From the NCBI GenBank assembly GCA_963697345.1, contig CAVONS010000010.1, forward strand, positions 93,983-157,982: 64,000 bases of DNA, written 5' to 3'. Position numbers and translations under genes: made by a program. The stretch comes from Prado023 sp963697345. GTDB lineage: Bacteria; Actinomycetota; Actinomycetes; S36-B12; CAIYMF01. Numbering within the stretch: the first letter of the stretch is position 1; every line of letters begins with the position of its first letter. A model generated the notes under the pieces. That model saw nothing but the letters and a program-made list of their open reading frames with translations, made no database searches and had not been told where the DNA came from. Shown here in pieces: positions 16,581-25,308 of the stretch.

Positions 16581-18128
16581 GTGCGACCGGACGAGACGAA
16601 CTCGGTGCGATCGGCTGTGGGGTCCGCCTCCCGGTCTGTGGGCCTCGTGGCAGTGCTCGTGGGTCTGGTGGCCGGGCTCCTGGTACCGCTGAACCCCGCT
16701 GCTGCTGCGGATCCGCCCCGCAGTTCCCCTGTGACCGGGTGGATGCCCACGTGGTCGACGAGTGCGTCCCTGGCTGGGATCGAGGGGAACTACGACCTCA
16801 TCGGCGAGGCCTCCCCGTTCTGGTACCAGGCGAAGGCGGCCAACGGCTCGGTGACCCTGTCCACGTCCCTGGACGCGTCGACGCGGGCAGACGCCCTGGC
16901 CAGACTCCGCGCGCGTGGCATCGCGGTCATCCCCTCGGTTGCCGATGGGTCGGCTGCCCGGGCGATGGCGACCATCCTGAAGTCGCCCGCTGCACGCGCG
17001 ACGCATGTGGCGCAGCTGGTCGAGCTGGCCACCACCAACGGGTTTGACGGCATCGAGCTGGACTACGAGAAGTTCGCGTTCTCCGATGGCTCGTCGACCT
17101 GGCCCGAGACCCGACCTGCCTGGGTGGCGTTCATCGAGGAGCTGGGCGCTGCCCTGCACGCGGAGAAGAAGAAGCTGGCCCTCGCGGTCCCCCCGATGTA
17201 CGACGGCACCTACACCTCCAGCAGTGGCTACTGGGTCTACGACTACGCGCGCATCGCTGCCTCAGTGGACTCGTTGCGGATCATGACCTACGACTTCTCC
17301 GTCTCCCGGCCGGGTCCCATCTCGCCGCTGTCCTTCCTGCGGCGCACCTTGTCCTACGCCGTGTCAGCGTTCCCCGCTGAGCGGATCCGGATGGGGCTGC
17401 CGGCCTACGGCCGGCTCTGGACCGCCAGGACCTCCAACGGTTCACTGTCGATCACCGGGACGTGCCCGGCCTCGGGCGTACCGGGGACCAAGAGCTTCAC
17501 CACCGACACGGCCCTGACCTACCTGGAGTCCGTGGCGGGCAAGGCCCCGGACCTGCGCTACGACGACGCCACCGGCGAGATGGTGGCCACGTTCTCGAAG
17601 AAGTACTCCGGCGCCGACAAGGACGGGAACCAGACCTCGTGCGTGGTCGACCACGAGGCCTGGTGGGTCGATGCCCGTGGAGTCGCGGCGCGCATGCCGC
17701 TGGTGGAGCAGTACGGACTGGCGGGTGTGGCGGTCTGGCAGCTCGGCGGGGTGGATGCTGATTCCTGGGCTGCGATGCGGGCCTTCGGTGCGGGGACGCC
17801 CGTGGTGACACCCCCGGCGCCCACGGCATCGCTCACGGCCCCGGTGGTCAAGCTGAAGCCCTCGACCCTGCGCCCCAAGCCCGGCCAGAAGGTGACGTTC
17901 CGGGTGCGGATCAAGCCCGCCACGACGTCGGTCAAGGTCAAGCGCAAGGCCCGGCTCAACGGGTCCTGGCGGACACTGGCGGTCAAGCGCACGAACGCCA
18001 AGGGACGTGTCACCTTCACGTTCCGGTGGCCCAAGTCCGACACGTCGCTGACGTACCGCGTGGTCACCAAGAAGCGCGGCTCGCTGGGTCCTGGGCGCTC
18101 AGCGAAGGTCCGGCTCACGACGCGTTGA
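16581..18128 (+). CDS. Secreted GH18 glycoside hydrolase with C-terminal beta domain
   Basis: 515 residues, GTG start after GGGAGGTG. A signal peptide (hydrophobic stretch around VGLVAVLVGLVAGLLVP) ends near AAA-DP. The barrel has GFDGIELDYEKFAF, the GH18 DxxDxDxE motif with the catalytic Glu, followed by MTYDF and MGLPAYGRLW. This is the spore-cortex/chitinase-like (YaaH-type) branch. Residues ~410-515 form a Lys/Arg-rich Ig-like domain (KPSTLRPKPGQKVTFRVRIK) probably used for wall or substrate contact. Substrate could be peptidoglycan or chitin-like polymer; not decidable here. Confidence 0.88.
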   Translation: MRPDETNSVRSAVGSASRSVGLVAVLVGLVAGLLVPLNPAAAADPPRSSPVTGWMPTWSTSASLAGIEGNYDLIGEASPFWYQAKAANGSVTLSTSLDASTRADALARLRARGIAVIPSVADGSAARAMATILKSPAARATHVAQLVELATTNGFDGIELDYEKFAFSDGSSTWPETRPAWVAFIEELGAALHAEKKKLALAVPPMYDGTYTSSSGYWVYDYARIAASVDSLRIMTYDFSVSRPGPISPLSFLRRTLSYAVSAFPAERIRMGLPAYGRLWTARTSNGSLSITGTCPASGVPGTKSFTTDTALTYLESVAGKAPDLRYDDATGEMVATFSKKYSGADKDGNQTSCVVDHEAWWVDARGVAARMPLVEQYGLAGVAVWQLGGVDADSWAAMRAFGAGTPVVTPPAPTASLTAPVVKLKPSTLRPKPGQKVTFRVRIKPATTSVKVKRKARLNGSWRTLAVKRTNAKGRVTFTFRWPKSDTSLTYRVVTKKRGSLGPGRSAKVRLTTR

Positions 18129-18138
18129 GCAGGGGCGC

Positions 18139-18192
18139 CCCACGTCCCGCCGGAACCGGAGTACCCGAAGGGGTCGGACGGGAGCCCGTGGG
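18139..18192. terminator. Possible terminator between convergent genes
   Basis: CCCACGTCCCG near 18139-18149 can pair imperfectly with CGGGAGCCCGTGGG near 18179-18192, in the 66-bp gap between convergent genes. Confidence 0.35.
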
Positions 18193-18194
18193 AC

Positions 18195-19901
18195 TCAGCT
18201 GACGCTGGCCACCGGCAGGTCGAACCATTGCAGGTGCCCGAGCGCGTCGGGCAGGTCGGCTGCAGGTCCGTGTGCGCGCTGGACCGCCTGTTGCAGGAGC
18301 GCAGATGACTCCACCAGCTGTGCGGCGAGGGCTGCCTCCTCAGCACGGTCGTCGTGGCGCGGATAGACCAGGTTCCCGTGCGCGTCGTAGTGCAGGTCGG
18401 CCAGGCGCAGCGGCGGCTCGACCGGGCCCGCGCGGTGCTTCCACAGGCCGCTGGCCATGTCGAACCGGTAGTCCTCGAGCAGGGCCCACCCGTGGCGGGC
18501 CAGCAGGTCGACGGCCTCGACGATGTAGGCGAACACCGCCTCGGAGATGAAGTAGTTGAAGTTGACCCGAACCCACCCCGGCTTGATGCCCTCACATCCG
18601 GTGGAGATCTGCTGCTCGAACTCGGCCGATCGATCCAGGGAGATCCCGAGCAGGCGATGTCCGTACGGCCCGGCGCACGAGCATCCGCCACGCGCCTGGA
18701 TGCCGAACAGGTCGTTGAGCATCGCCACGACCGCGTTGTGGTGCAGGTAGCGCCCGCTGGGGGCACGGACGGTGAAGGACGTGATGGACAGCCTCTCTGC
18801 CTGCACGTTGCCCAGGACGCTGATGGCGGGGTTGGTCGACCAAGCGGCGACGGCTCGACGGACCAGGTCCTCCTCGTGGGTCCGGATCACGTCGGTGCCC
18901 ACCGCGCGCTTCAGGTCGAAGACCAGCCCGGCGCGGATGGACTCGATGATGGCCGGGGTGCCACCCTCCTCCCGGTGCTCGGGGTCCGACAGGTAGGTGT
19001 GCTCGGTCGGGCTGACGTAGGCCACAGTGCCCCCGCCCACGACGTCCGGGACCCGGTTGGTGAGGATGTCGCGCCGGACGATGAGCAGTCCGGGTGTGCC
19101 GGGCCCCCCGATGAACTTGTGCGGCGAGAGGAAGACTGCGTCCTTGGCCGCCGCGGCGTCCCCGGGGTTCATGTCGATGTCGATGTAGGGCCCACCGGCG
19201 GCGTAGTCCCAGAGGGCCAGGGCGCCGTGTGCGTGCAGCAGCCGGGTGATCCCGTCCGCGTCGGACAGGATCCCTGTCACGTTCGAGGCGGCGCTGAAGC
19301 TACCGATCTTCAGCGGGCGATCGGCGAAGCGTTGGAGCTCCTCGGCCAGTCGATCGGCGTCGATGTGCCCGTCGGGGCTCTCCGGGATCATCACCACGTC
19401 CGCGATGGACTCCCGCCACGGCAGCTCGTTGCTGTGGTGCTCGAACGGCCCGATGAACACCACGGGGCGCTCCTCGACCGGGATCTGCGCGCTGAAGCCG
19501 TACTTCGCATCGAGGTCAGCGGGGATGCGCAGGTTGAGGATCCCGATCAGCTTGTTGATGGCGCCGGTCGTGCCGGAGCCCGCGAAGATGACCGCGGTGC
19601 TCGCATCACCGTTGACGCACTCCTTGATGATGCGGCGCGCATCCTCGCGCAGGCGCGTGGTCTGCAGGCCCGTGCCGCTGGACTCGGTGTGGGTGTTGGC
19701 GTAGCGGGGCAGCACCTCCTGCCTGATGAAGTCCTCGAGGAAGTCCAGGGCCCGGCCGCTGGCGGTGTAGTCGGCGTAGGTGACACGCCGCCGGCCGTAG
19801 GGCCCGTCCATGACCTGGTCGTCGCCGATCACGCCGGCACGGATCCGCTCCAGCAGGGCAGGCTCGGGCAGGCCCGGGGTGCGCGCGGGGATGTGGATCA
19901 C
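18195..19901 (-). CDS. Class V aminotransferase, cysteine desulfurase-like, extended
   Basis: 568 residues, much longer than typical cysteine desulfurases (~400). GTG start overlapping the DUF2017 stop (GTGA). PLP fold type I: GSGTTGAINKLIGIL is the cofactor loop, FEHHSNELPWRE carries the stacking His, WDYAAGGPYIDIDM the Asp, and SPHKFIGGPGTPG the Schiff-base Lys. RGGCSCAGPYGHRLLG contains conserved Cys that could act as the persulfide acceptor. The last ~130 residues are an extra helical domain. It occupies the place next to clpS-DUF2017 where mycobacteria have other genes. Cysteine or selenocysteine lyase activity is likely but unproven. Confidence 0.85.
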   Translation of the reverse strand: MIHIPARTPGLPEPALLERIRAGVIGDDQVMDGPYGRRRVTYADYTASGRALDFLEDFIRQEVLPRYANTHTESSGTGLQTTRLREDARRIIKECVNGDASTAVIFAGSGTTGAINKLIGILNLRIPADLDAKYGFSAQIPVEERPVVFIGPFEHHSNELPWRESIADVVMIPESPDGHIDADRLAEELQRFADRPLKIGSFSAASNVTGILSDADGITRLLHAHGALALWDYAAGGPYIDIDMNPGDAAAAKDAVFLSPHKFIGGPGTPGLLIVRRDILTNRVPDVVGGGTVAYVSPTEHTYLSDPEHREEGGTPAIIESIRAGLVFDLKRAVGTDVIRTHEEDLVRRAVAAWSTNPAISVLGNVQAERLSITSFTVRAPSGRYLHHNAVVAMLNDLFGIQARGGCSCAGPYGHRLLGISLDRSAEFEQQISTGCEGIKPGWVRVNFNYFISEAVFAYIVEAVDLLARHGWALLEDYRFDMASGLWKHRAGPVEPPLRLADLHYDAHGNLVYPRHDDRAEEAALAAQLVESSALLQQAVQRAHGPAADLPDALGHLQWFDLPVASVS

Positions 19902-20461
19902 GTCCGGATGCCCTTCTGCAGTGCCCGGATCAGGCGGTCCTGGTGGTAGGTGAGCCAGTCGTAGACGAGGTAGCTGCCACGGCGGGGGTCGTCCTCGGGG
20001 AGTCCCAGGTACTCCTGCGGGTCCTCCTCGCCGATGGCCAGGCGTGTGCCCAGCGTCAGGCGCAGGTCGTTGAGGGCCCCGAGCCATGCCATGGACTCCT
20101 CCTCGGACAGCTGCGTGGGATTGGGTCGGTCCAGGGTCTCCAGTGCGGTGGTGAGGTGCCCGAGCTTGGTCGCCCGGAGGTCTCGCTGGGTGAACCTGCG
20201 GAACTCGTCAGCTGCTTCGGGGTCCTCGTACGCATCCGGGAAGAGCCTGGCCAGAGCGGGATCGTCCGGGCGCTCGGCGGTCGGGTCGATGCCCACGAGC
20301 TCAGCCAGCGGGTCGACGGGATCCTCGGCCTCCGGCTCGGCGAGCATGCTCAGCATCTGGTCGAGGAGATCACCCATGACCGCGCGCTCGGGCTCGCCGA
20401 GGTGCAGCCACACCTGACCGTGCCTGTTGCGCCGGAAGCCCGGTGGATCCAGGAGCCCCAT
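19898..20461 (-). CDS. DUF2017 family protein
   Basis: 187 residues from MGLLDPPGFRRNRHGQVWLH; the ATG lies 2 bp past the clpS stop. Mostly helical and acidic, with SMAWLGALNDLRLTLGTRLA and YLVYDWLTYHQDRLIRAL as the conserved core. Always found near clpS in actinobacteria to my knowledge (Rv1332 next to Rv1331 in M. tuberculosis). The function is not known; the linkage suggests a role with ClpS or the Clp protease. Confidence 0.85.
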   Translation of the reverse strand: MGLLDPPGFRRNRHGQVWLHLGEPERAVMGDLLDQMLSMLAEPEAEDPVDPLAELVGIDPTAERPDDPALARLFPDAYEDPEAADEFRRFTQRDLRATKLGHLTTALETLDRPNPTQLSEEESMAWLGALNDLRLTLGTRLAIGEEDPQEYLGLPEDDPRRGSYLVYDWLTYHQDRLIRALQKGIRT

Positions 20462-20463
20462 CG

Positions 20464-20757
20464 TCAGTGGTCCCGCGACATCGTGGCCCACAGGCCGTAC
20501 GAGTGCATGGCGGTCACATCACGCTCCATCTGGTCCCGGCTGCCCGAACTCACCAGCGCCTTGCCCTCCTGGTGCACGTCCATCATCAACGACTCGGCCT
20601 TCGTCCGTGGGTACCCGAAGTACTGCATGAACACGAACGTCACGTAGGACATGAGGTTGACCGGGTCGTTCCACACGATCGTCACCCACGGGGTGTCGAC
20701 GTCTGCCTCCTCGGCGACCTCGACGTCCTCGACCGGTGCGATGCTCACGGGCACCAT
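20464..20757 (-). CDS. clpS: ATP-dependent Clp protease adaptor ClpS
   Basis: 97 residues from MVPVSIAPVEDVEV; a longer in-frame ORF begins upstream but lacks support. ClpS binds N-degron substrates and hands them to the ClpC/ClpA unfoldase. Family motifs WNDPVNLMSYVTFVF and KAESLMMDVHQEGKALV are clear. It is first in a minus-strand run clpS-DUF2017-class V aminotransferase, with 4-bp or shorter junctions. Confidence 0.96.
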   Translation of the reverse strand: MVPVSIAPVEDVEVAEEADVDTPWVTIVWNDPVNLMSYVTFVFMQYFGYPRTKAESLMMDVHQEGKALVSSGSRDQMERDVTAMHSYGLWATMSRDH

Positions 20758-20789
20758 GGTCGCATCCCGGAGCGCGCCGGTGGTAGCCC

Positions 20790-21641
20790 TCAGCCGGCGG
20801 TGACCCACTCGGGGGTTCGCTCGACTGCCCGCACCTCCGGGCCGAGGAATCGCCGACCCAGAAGGGCGAAGGGCTCCGGGTCGCCCGTGGCGAGGAACCG
20901 GTGGACGGGCGCCGGCGCGTGCGCGGACCGGCCCAGCTGGTGCGCGGCCAGGGTGCGGTAGACCTCCTTGGCGGTCTCCTCCGCCGACGAGACCAGGGTC
21001 ACGTCGTCACCGCACACGTAGGCGATGACGCCGGTCAGCAACGGGTAGTGCGTGCAGCCCAGCACGAGGGTGTCGATGCCCTCGTCCAGCAGCGGGTCGA
21101 GGTACTCGTGGGCCACGGCGATGACCTCGTCGCCGGTGACGACGCCGGACTCGACGAAGTCGACGAACCTCGGGCACGCGCGGGTATGGACGGTCAGGTG
21201 CGGGGCGGCGGCGAAGGCGTCCTCGTAGGCCCCACTGGTCACGGTGGCCACCGTGCCGATCACGCCGATCGATCCGTCACGCGTGGCCCGCACCGAGCGC
21301 CGCACCGCCGGCTTGATCACCTCCACCACGGGGACCGGGTAGCGTTCGCGCGCATCGCGCAGGACCGCCGCCGATGCGGAGTTGCACGCGATGACCAGCG
21401 ACTTCACACCCGAGTCGACGAGATGGTCCATGACGTCGAGGGCGAAGGCACGCACCTCGGCGATGGGGCGGGGTCCGTACGGACCCCGGGCGGTGTCGCC
21501 GACGTAGAGGATCGCCTCGTCGGGCAGCTGGTCGATCACCGCCCGGGCCACGGTGAGGCCGCCGACGCCGCTGTCGAAGATCCCGATGGGCGCGTCCGGG
21601 TTTCCCACCCCGGGGCCGCCGAAGGAGCGTGTGACCGACAT
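20790..21641 (-). CDS. murI: Glutamate racemase
   Basis: 283 residues. Makes D-glutamate for peptidoglycan. IGIFDSGVGGLTV, ILYVGDTARGPYGPR, VIACNSASAAVL (first catalytic Cys) and LVLGCTHYPLLTG (second Cys) are all present. ATG 21641 was chosen; ATG 21650 is an alternative, and neither has a strong ribosome site. Lies 32 bp upstream of clpS on the same strand and is divergent from the metallophosphoesterase-like gene. Confidence 0.96.
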   Translation of the reverse strand: MSVTRSFGGPGVGNPDAPIGIFDSGVGGLTVARAVIDQLPDEAILYVGDTARGPYGPRPIAEVRAFALDVMDHLVDSGVKSLVIACNSASAAVLRDARERYPVPVVEVIKPAVRRSVRATRDGSIGVIGTVATVTSGAYEDAFAAAPHLTVHTRACPRFVDFVESGVVTGDEVIAVAHEYLDPLLDEGIDTLVLGCTHYPLLTGVIAYVCGDDVTLVSSAEETAKEVYRTLAAHQLGRSAHAPAPVHRFLATGDPEPFALLGRRFLGPEVRAVERTPEWVTAG

Positions 21642-21740
21642 GACGCCCATTGTCGCCGCATCGCTGCGGCGGCCGCTGGAGCGGATCGCTAGGGTTGCCG
21701 CGTGTCGGGGCCGATCGGGCCCCCGTCCCCAGGAGGCCGC

Positions 21741-22499
21741 GTGCGCCTGACGGTCATCGGTTGCGCCGGGTCCTTCGCGAACCCGACCTCGGCGGCCTCC
21801 TGCTACCTCGTGGAGCATGAGGGCGTCCGGATCGTGCTCGACCTGGGCAACGGCTCGCTGGGGCCCCTGGCTGCGGCCGCAGACCTGCGCACCCTGGACG
21901 CCGTGCTCCTGTCCCACCTGCACGCCGATCACTGCCTGGACCTGACCGGGATGTATGTCGCCCGCAAGTACCACCGCGACGGCCCGCCGCCGGCGCTGGC
22001 CGTCCATGGCCCCGTGGGCACCCGGCGACGGGTTGCGGACGCGTACCGGACCAGCCCGCAGGAACCTGTCGAGGGCCTCGATCGCATCTACCGCTTCGTG
22101 GACCACTCGCCCGATGCGCCTGTGCAGATCGGGCCGTTCACGATCTCGGTGGCGCGGGTGGCGCACCCTGTGCCCGCGTACGCGATCCGGGTGGCCGCCG
22201 GTGGCCGGTCCCTGGTGTACAGCGGGGACACCGGGCCGACCGATGCGCTCGTGGACCTGGCTCGGGGCTGCGACGTCGCGCTGTTCGAGGCCTCCTTCCT
22301 GACCGGGGAGTCCAACGCGAAGGACCTGCACATGACGGGGGTCGAGGCGGGTGCGGCCGCGGCCGCGGCCGGTGCCGGCCGATTGGTGCTGACGCACCTG
22401 GTGGCATGGAACGATCAGGAGTTGACGCTGGCCGAGGGGCGCAGCGCGTTCAAGGGGGACGTGGCCCTGGCCACCCCCGGAATGGTGGTGGACCTGTGA
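21741..22499 (+). CDS. Metallo-beta-lactamase-fold phosphodiesterase, Rv1339-like
   Basis: 252 residues, GTG after AGGAGG. The metal motif SHLHADHCLDL (HxHxDH), later His in RVAHPVPAY, Asp in VYSGDTG and His in LTHLVAW complete the two-metal site. Its position between murI and rph matches M. tuberculosis Rv1339, which is reported to be an atypical cAMP phosphodiesterase; that activity is a reasonable but untested inference here. TAGGGT near 21691 is a possible -10. The stop overlaps rph (GTGA). Confidence 0.88.
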   Translation: MRLTVIGCAGSFANPTSAASCYLVEHEGVRIVLDLGNGSLGPLAAAADLRTLDAVLLSHLHADHCLDLTGMYVARKYHRDGPPPALAVHGPVGTRRRVADAYRTSPQEPVEGLDRIYRFVDHSPDAPVQIGPFTISVARVAHPVPAYAIRVAAGGRSLVYSGDTGPTDALVDLARGCDVALFEASFLTGESNAKDLHMTGVEAGAAAAAAGAGRLVLTHLVAWNDQELTLAEGRSAFKGDVALATPGMVVDL

Positions 22500-23230
22500 C
22501 CCGATCCGACGGCCGTGCGACCGACGCGCTGCGAGATGTGACCTTCCAGCGTGGCTGGCTCGATCATGCCGAGGGTTCCTGCCTCGTCTCCTTCGGTGCC
22601 ACGCGGGTGCTGTGCGCGGCATCCTTCACGGCCGGTGTGCCGCGCTGGAAGAAGGGGTCCGGCTCGGGTTGGGTCACCTCCGAGTACGCGATGCTGCCGC
22701 GATCGACCAACACGCGTTCCGACCGCGAGTCGGTGAAGGGGCGCATCGGCGGGCGGACCCACGAGATCTCGCGACTCATCGGGCGGTCGATGCGGGCCGT
22801 CATCGACGTGGGCGCCCTCGGCGAGAACACGATCGTGATCGACTGCGACGTCCTGCAGGCCGATGGCGGGACGCGCACCGCCGCGATCACCGGGGCCTAC
22901 GTCGCGCTTGCCGACGCTGTCTCGTGGGCGCGGGGCCAGGGCCTCGTGGCCGCCGGCGCCTCACCGCTGGTGGACTCGGTGGCCGCAGTCAGCGTCGGGA
23001 TCGTCGATGGGCAGCCCTGCCTGGACCTGCACTACGACGACGACGTGCGGGCCGAGACCGACATGAACGTGGTGATGACGGGGTCCGGCACGTTCGTCGA
23101 GGTGCAGGGGACTGCGGAGCGTGAGCCGTTCGACCGCGTGATGCTCGACCGCCTGCTGGACCTCGCCACCGCCGGTTGCGCCGAGCTCACCGCGCTGCAG
23201 GCCGCGGCCCTCTCCCGGGGTACCGCGTGA
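22496..23230 (+). CDS. rph: Ribonuclease PH
   Basis: 244 residues. Phosphorolytic 3'-5' exoribonuclease that trims tRNA 3' ends. Typical segments: RSDGRATDALRDVTF at the start, GSGWVTSEYAMLPRST, RIGGRTHEISRLIGRSMRA and TIVIDCDVLQADGGTRTAAI. GTG start overlaps the previous stop by 3 bp, and its own stop overlaps rdgB in the same way. Confidence 0.97.
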   Translation: MTRSDGRATDALRDVTFQRGWLDHAEGSCLVSFGATRVLCAASFTAGVPRWKKGSGSGWVTSEYAMLPRSTNTRSDRESVKGRIGGRTHEISRLIGRSMRAVIDVGALGENTIVIDCDVLQADGGTRTAAITGAYVALADAVSWARGQGLVAAGASPLVDSVAAVSVGIVDGQPCLDLHYDDDVRAETDMNVVMTGSGTFVEVQGTAEREPFDRVMLDRLLDLATAGCAELTALQAAALSRGTA

Positions 23231-23856
23231 CACGTCGAGTCGTGCTGGCCACGCGGAACACCGCCAAGATCGCCGAGCTGAGCAGGATCATCGAGAAGGC
23301 GGGACTCGACGTGGAGCTCGTCGGCGCGGAGGCGTTCGCCTCGCTGCCGGACGTCGCCGAGACCGGCACGACCTTCGCGGCCAACGCGCTGCTCAAGGCG
23401 CGCGCCGTCGCCGCGTACACGGGGCTTCCCTCGATCTCGGATGACTCGGGGCTGTGTGTCGATGCGCTCAATGGCTTGCCGGGCATCCTGTCGGCGCGGT
23501 GGTCCGGGGTGCACGGCCACGACCAGGCCAACCTCGATCTCCTGCTGGCGCAGTTGTCCGACACAGTGGACGAGCGCCGGGGCGCGCACTTCTTCTGCGC
23601 CGCCGCGGTCGCCATGCCGCCCGGTCCCCACGGCGAGCACGGCGAGTGCCGAGTCGTCGAGGGGACCATCGACGGTGTGCTCCTGCGCGAACCCCGCGGC
23701 AACGGGGGCTTCGGCTATGACCCCATCTTCCTGCCCTACGGGTCCAGCCGGACCACGGCTGAGATGGATCCGGCGGAGAAGGACGCCATCAGCCACCGGG
23801 GCCAGGCCTTCAGGGCGCTAGTCCCGGTCCTCGCTGAGCTGTTGGCAGCGGGCTGA
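23227..23856 (+). CDS. rdgB: XTP/dITP pyrophosphatase (RdgB/HAM1)
   Basis: 209 residues. Hydrolyses non-canonical purine NTPs to monophosphates. VLATRNTAKIAEL gives the substrate loop, SDDSGLCVDALNG the metal-binding Asp, GFGYDPIFLP and ISHRGQAF the base pocket. GTG start overlaps the rph stop. Last gene of the three-gene run; a tRNA gene follows on the other strand. Confidence 0.97.
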   Translation: MTRRVVLATRNTAKIAELSRIIEKAGLDVELVGAEAFASLPDVAETGTTFAANALLKARAVAAYTGLPSISDDSGLCVDALNGLPGILSARWSGVHGHDQANLDLLLAQLSDTVDERRGAHFFCAAAVAMPPGPHGEHGECRVVEGTIDGVLLREPRGNGGFGYDPIFLPYGSSRTTAEMDPAEKDAISHRGQAFRALVPVLAELLAAG

Positions 23857-23931
23857 CCCCATCGCTGGGGGAACCGACCGAGTCGCTCGTCTCCTGAACT
23901 GCTCGGAGAGGCGGCACACTCGTGCGGTGCG

Positions 23932-24013
23932 TGCGGGTGGCGGGACTTGAACCCGCACGTCCGTGGACACAGGAACCTAAATCCTGCGCGTCTGCCAATT
24001 CCGCCACACCCGC
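23932..24013 (-). tRNA. tRNA-Leu (anticodon UAG)
   Basis: 82 nt. Acceptor GCGGGTG (24013-24007) pairs with CACCCGC; the anticodon loop is TTTAGGT, giving UAG for CUA codons. A class II variable arm and T-arm GGGTTCAAGTCCC are present. CCA is not encoded. Confidence 0.95.
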
Positions 24014-24080
24014 GTGCCGACATTGTCGCAGCCCGGCGGGGTGACGCGGGTGACCCTCCGGGCAACGGACATTGCCGCCG

Positions 24081-24243
24081 TTGTGGTCGATAGGGCCCTG
24101 GGTAGAGGCGGCAACCAGCGACTTCGCGCTGGTTCTGGTCGATCCCGGGGCTCAGAGCAGCCGTCTATCGACCCGAACCAGCGCGAAGTCGGGTTGGCCC
24201 CGCTCAGAGCAGCCGCCTATCGACCCGAACCAGCGCGAAGTCG
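24081..24243. repeat. REP-like intergenic repeat cluster, site 1
   Basis: Three near-identical ~26-bp units, with core ATCGACCCGAACCAGCGCG followed by AAGTCG: one in reverse at 24119-24143, two forward at 24166-24191 and 24218-24243, plus a truncated unit at 24081-24093. The two forward units belong to a 42-bp direct repeat (24150-24191, 24202-24243; one mismatch, 52-bp period). Opposing units can fold into a long hairpin. The cluster fills the gap between tRNA-Leu and bcp. The same unit recurs at 40411-40589. Confidence 0.9.
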
Positions 24244-24284
24244 CGCCCAGTCGCCCGGGCGCACACGCGGGGGTCAGCGGCGGC

Positions 24285-24752
24285 TCAGATGCCGAGCTCG
24301 CGACGCAGCTTGGCCACATGTCCTGTTGCCCGCACGTTGTAGCGAGCCTCCTCGATGCGCCCGTCCGCATCGATCACGAACGTGGACCTGATGACGCCGG
24401 TCACCGTCCGGCCATAGAGCTGCTTCTCCCCGTACGCGCCGTAGGCGGTCAGCACCGCCCTGTCCGGATCGCTGGCCAGCGCGAAGGTGAGGCCCTCGGC
24501 CGCACGGAACCTGGCCAGCTTCTCCGGCAGGTCCGGGGAGAGCCCGACCACGGTGATCCCCGCGGCGCCAAGGGCTTCGAGTGAGTCCTGGAAGTCACAC
24601 GCCTGCTTCGTGCAGCCGGTCGTGAGCGCCGCCGGGTACATGTAGAGCACGACGCGTTGCCCGCGCAGCGCCGCCAGGCTGACCCGGCCCCCGGAATCGT
24701 CGGCGAGGTCGAAGTCGGGGGCCGGCTCACCGGGCTGAAGTCGCGTTGTCAT
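24285..24752 (-). CDS. bcp: Thioredoxin-dependent peroxiredoxin Bcp
   Basis: 155 residues from MTTRLQPGEPAPDF after AGGAGG. Reduces peroxides in the cytoplasm using thioredoxin. The peroxidatic Cys is in TTGCTKQACDFQD, with the resolving Cys five residues later (GCTxxxC pattern of atypical 2-Cys Bcp). The residues before it (AALTTGC) differ slightly from the common ADTPGC. Ends beside the repeat cluster; divergent from the DUF3618 gene. Confidence 0.93.
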   Translation of the reverse strand: MTTRLQPGEPAPDFDLADDSGGRVSLAALRGQRVVLYMYPAALTTGCTKQACDFQDSLEALGAAGITVVGLSPDLPEKLARFRAAEGLTFALASDPDRAVLTAYGAYGEKQLYGRTVTGVIRSTFVIDADGRIEEARYNVRATGHVAKLRRELGI

Positions 24753-24856
24753 GGGTCCTCCTGCGGGATTGGCAGTGGCGACACTATCCCTCGATGGGCT
24801 GCGGCACCCCGGCCCGCGTATGGTTGCCCCATTCCGTGGTGTCAGGAGGATGGACC

Positions 24857-25243
24857 GTGGCCAAGGCAAGTGCCAGCAAGCCCGCGAGTGCGCCCGTGCG
24901 CAAGCCGGCTGAGATCGAGTCCGACATCGTCGAGACTCGTGAACGCCTCGTCGGCACCATCACGGAGCTCGAGGACCGGGTCAACCCCAGCAAGGTCGCC
25001 ACTCGGGGCGCGGACAAGGTGAAGGCGTTCTACGTCGGCGACGGGGGGGTCCGATGGAAGAACGTGGCGATCACCGCTGGCGCAGTGGTGGGTGGTGTCG
25101 TGGCGATCCGGGTCGTGAGCTCCACTGTGCGCTGGGCGTTCGCCGCACCGCCCGCGCAGCAGGTGCCCACCGACGTGGTGTTCCTGCCGGTTCCGCGTGC
25201 ACAGGCCGGCTCGCTGGCCAACCTGCTGGCCGACTCCGCCTGA
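24857..25243 (+). CDS. DUF3618 family membrane-anchored protein
   Basis: 128 residues, GTG after GGAGGA. Lys/Ala-rich N-terminus, then the DUF3618 core EIESDIVETRERLVGTITEL and EDRVNPSKVATRGADKVKAF, then one hydrophobic segment (VAITAGAVVGGVVAIRVV). The C-terminal ~30 residues follow the membrane segment. Commonly found near bcp in actinobacteria; function unknown. Confidence 0.87.
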   Translation: MAKASASKPASAPVRKPAEIESDIVETRERLVGTITELEDRVNPSKVATRGADKVKAFYVGDGGVRWKNVAITAGAVVGGVVAIRVVSSTVRWAFAAPPAQQVPTDVVFLPVPRAQAGSLANLLADSA

Positions 25244-25308
25244 GCTGGAGCTCAGGGAACGCCCAGGGCGCGGACCAGCGCATCCGGGTCGCTGATGGCC
25301 TGTGTTGC

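Noticed and set aside
18354..19949. 531-codon plus-strand frame opposite the class V aminotransferase gene.
   Set aside because: Composition and lack of motifs mark it as a shadow; the minus strand has PLP-enzyme motifs throughout.
24081..24243. Repeat cluster considered as a CRISPR array.
   Set aside because: Units occur in both orientations, spacing is irregular, unit number is very low and there are no cas genes.
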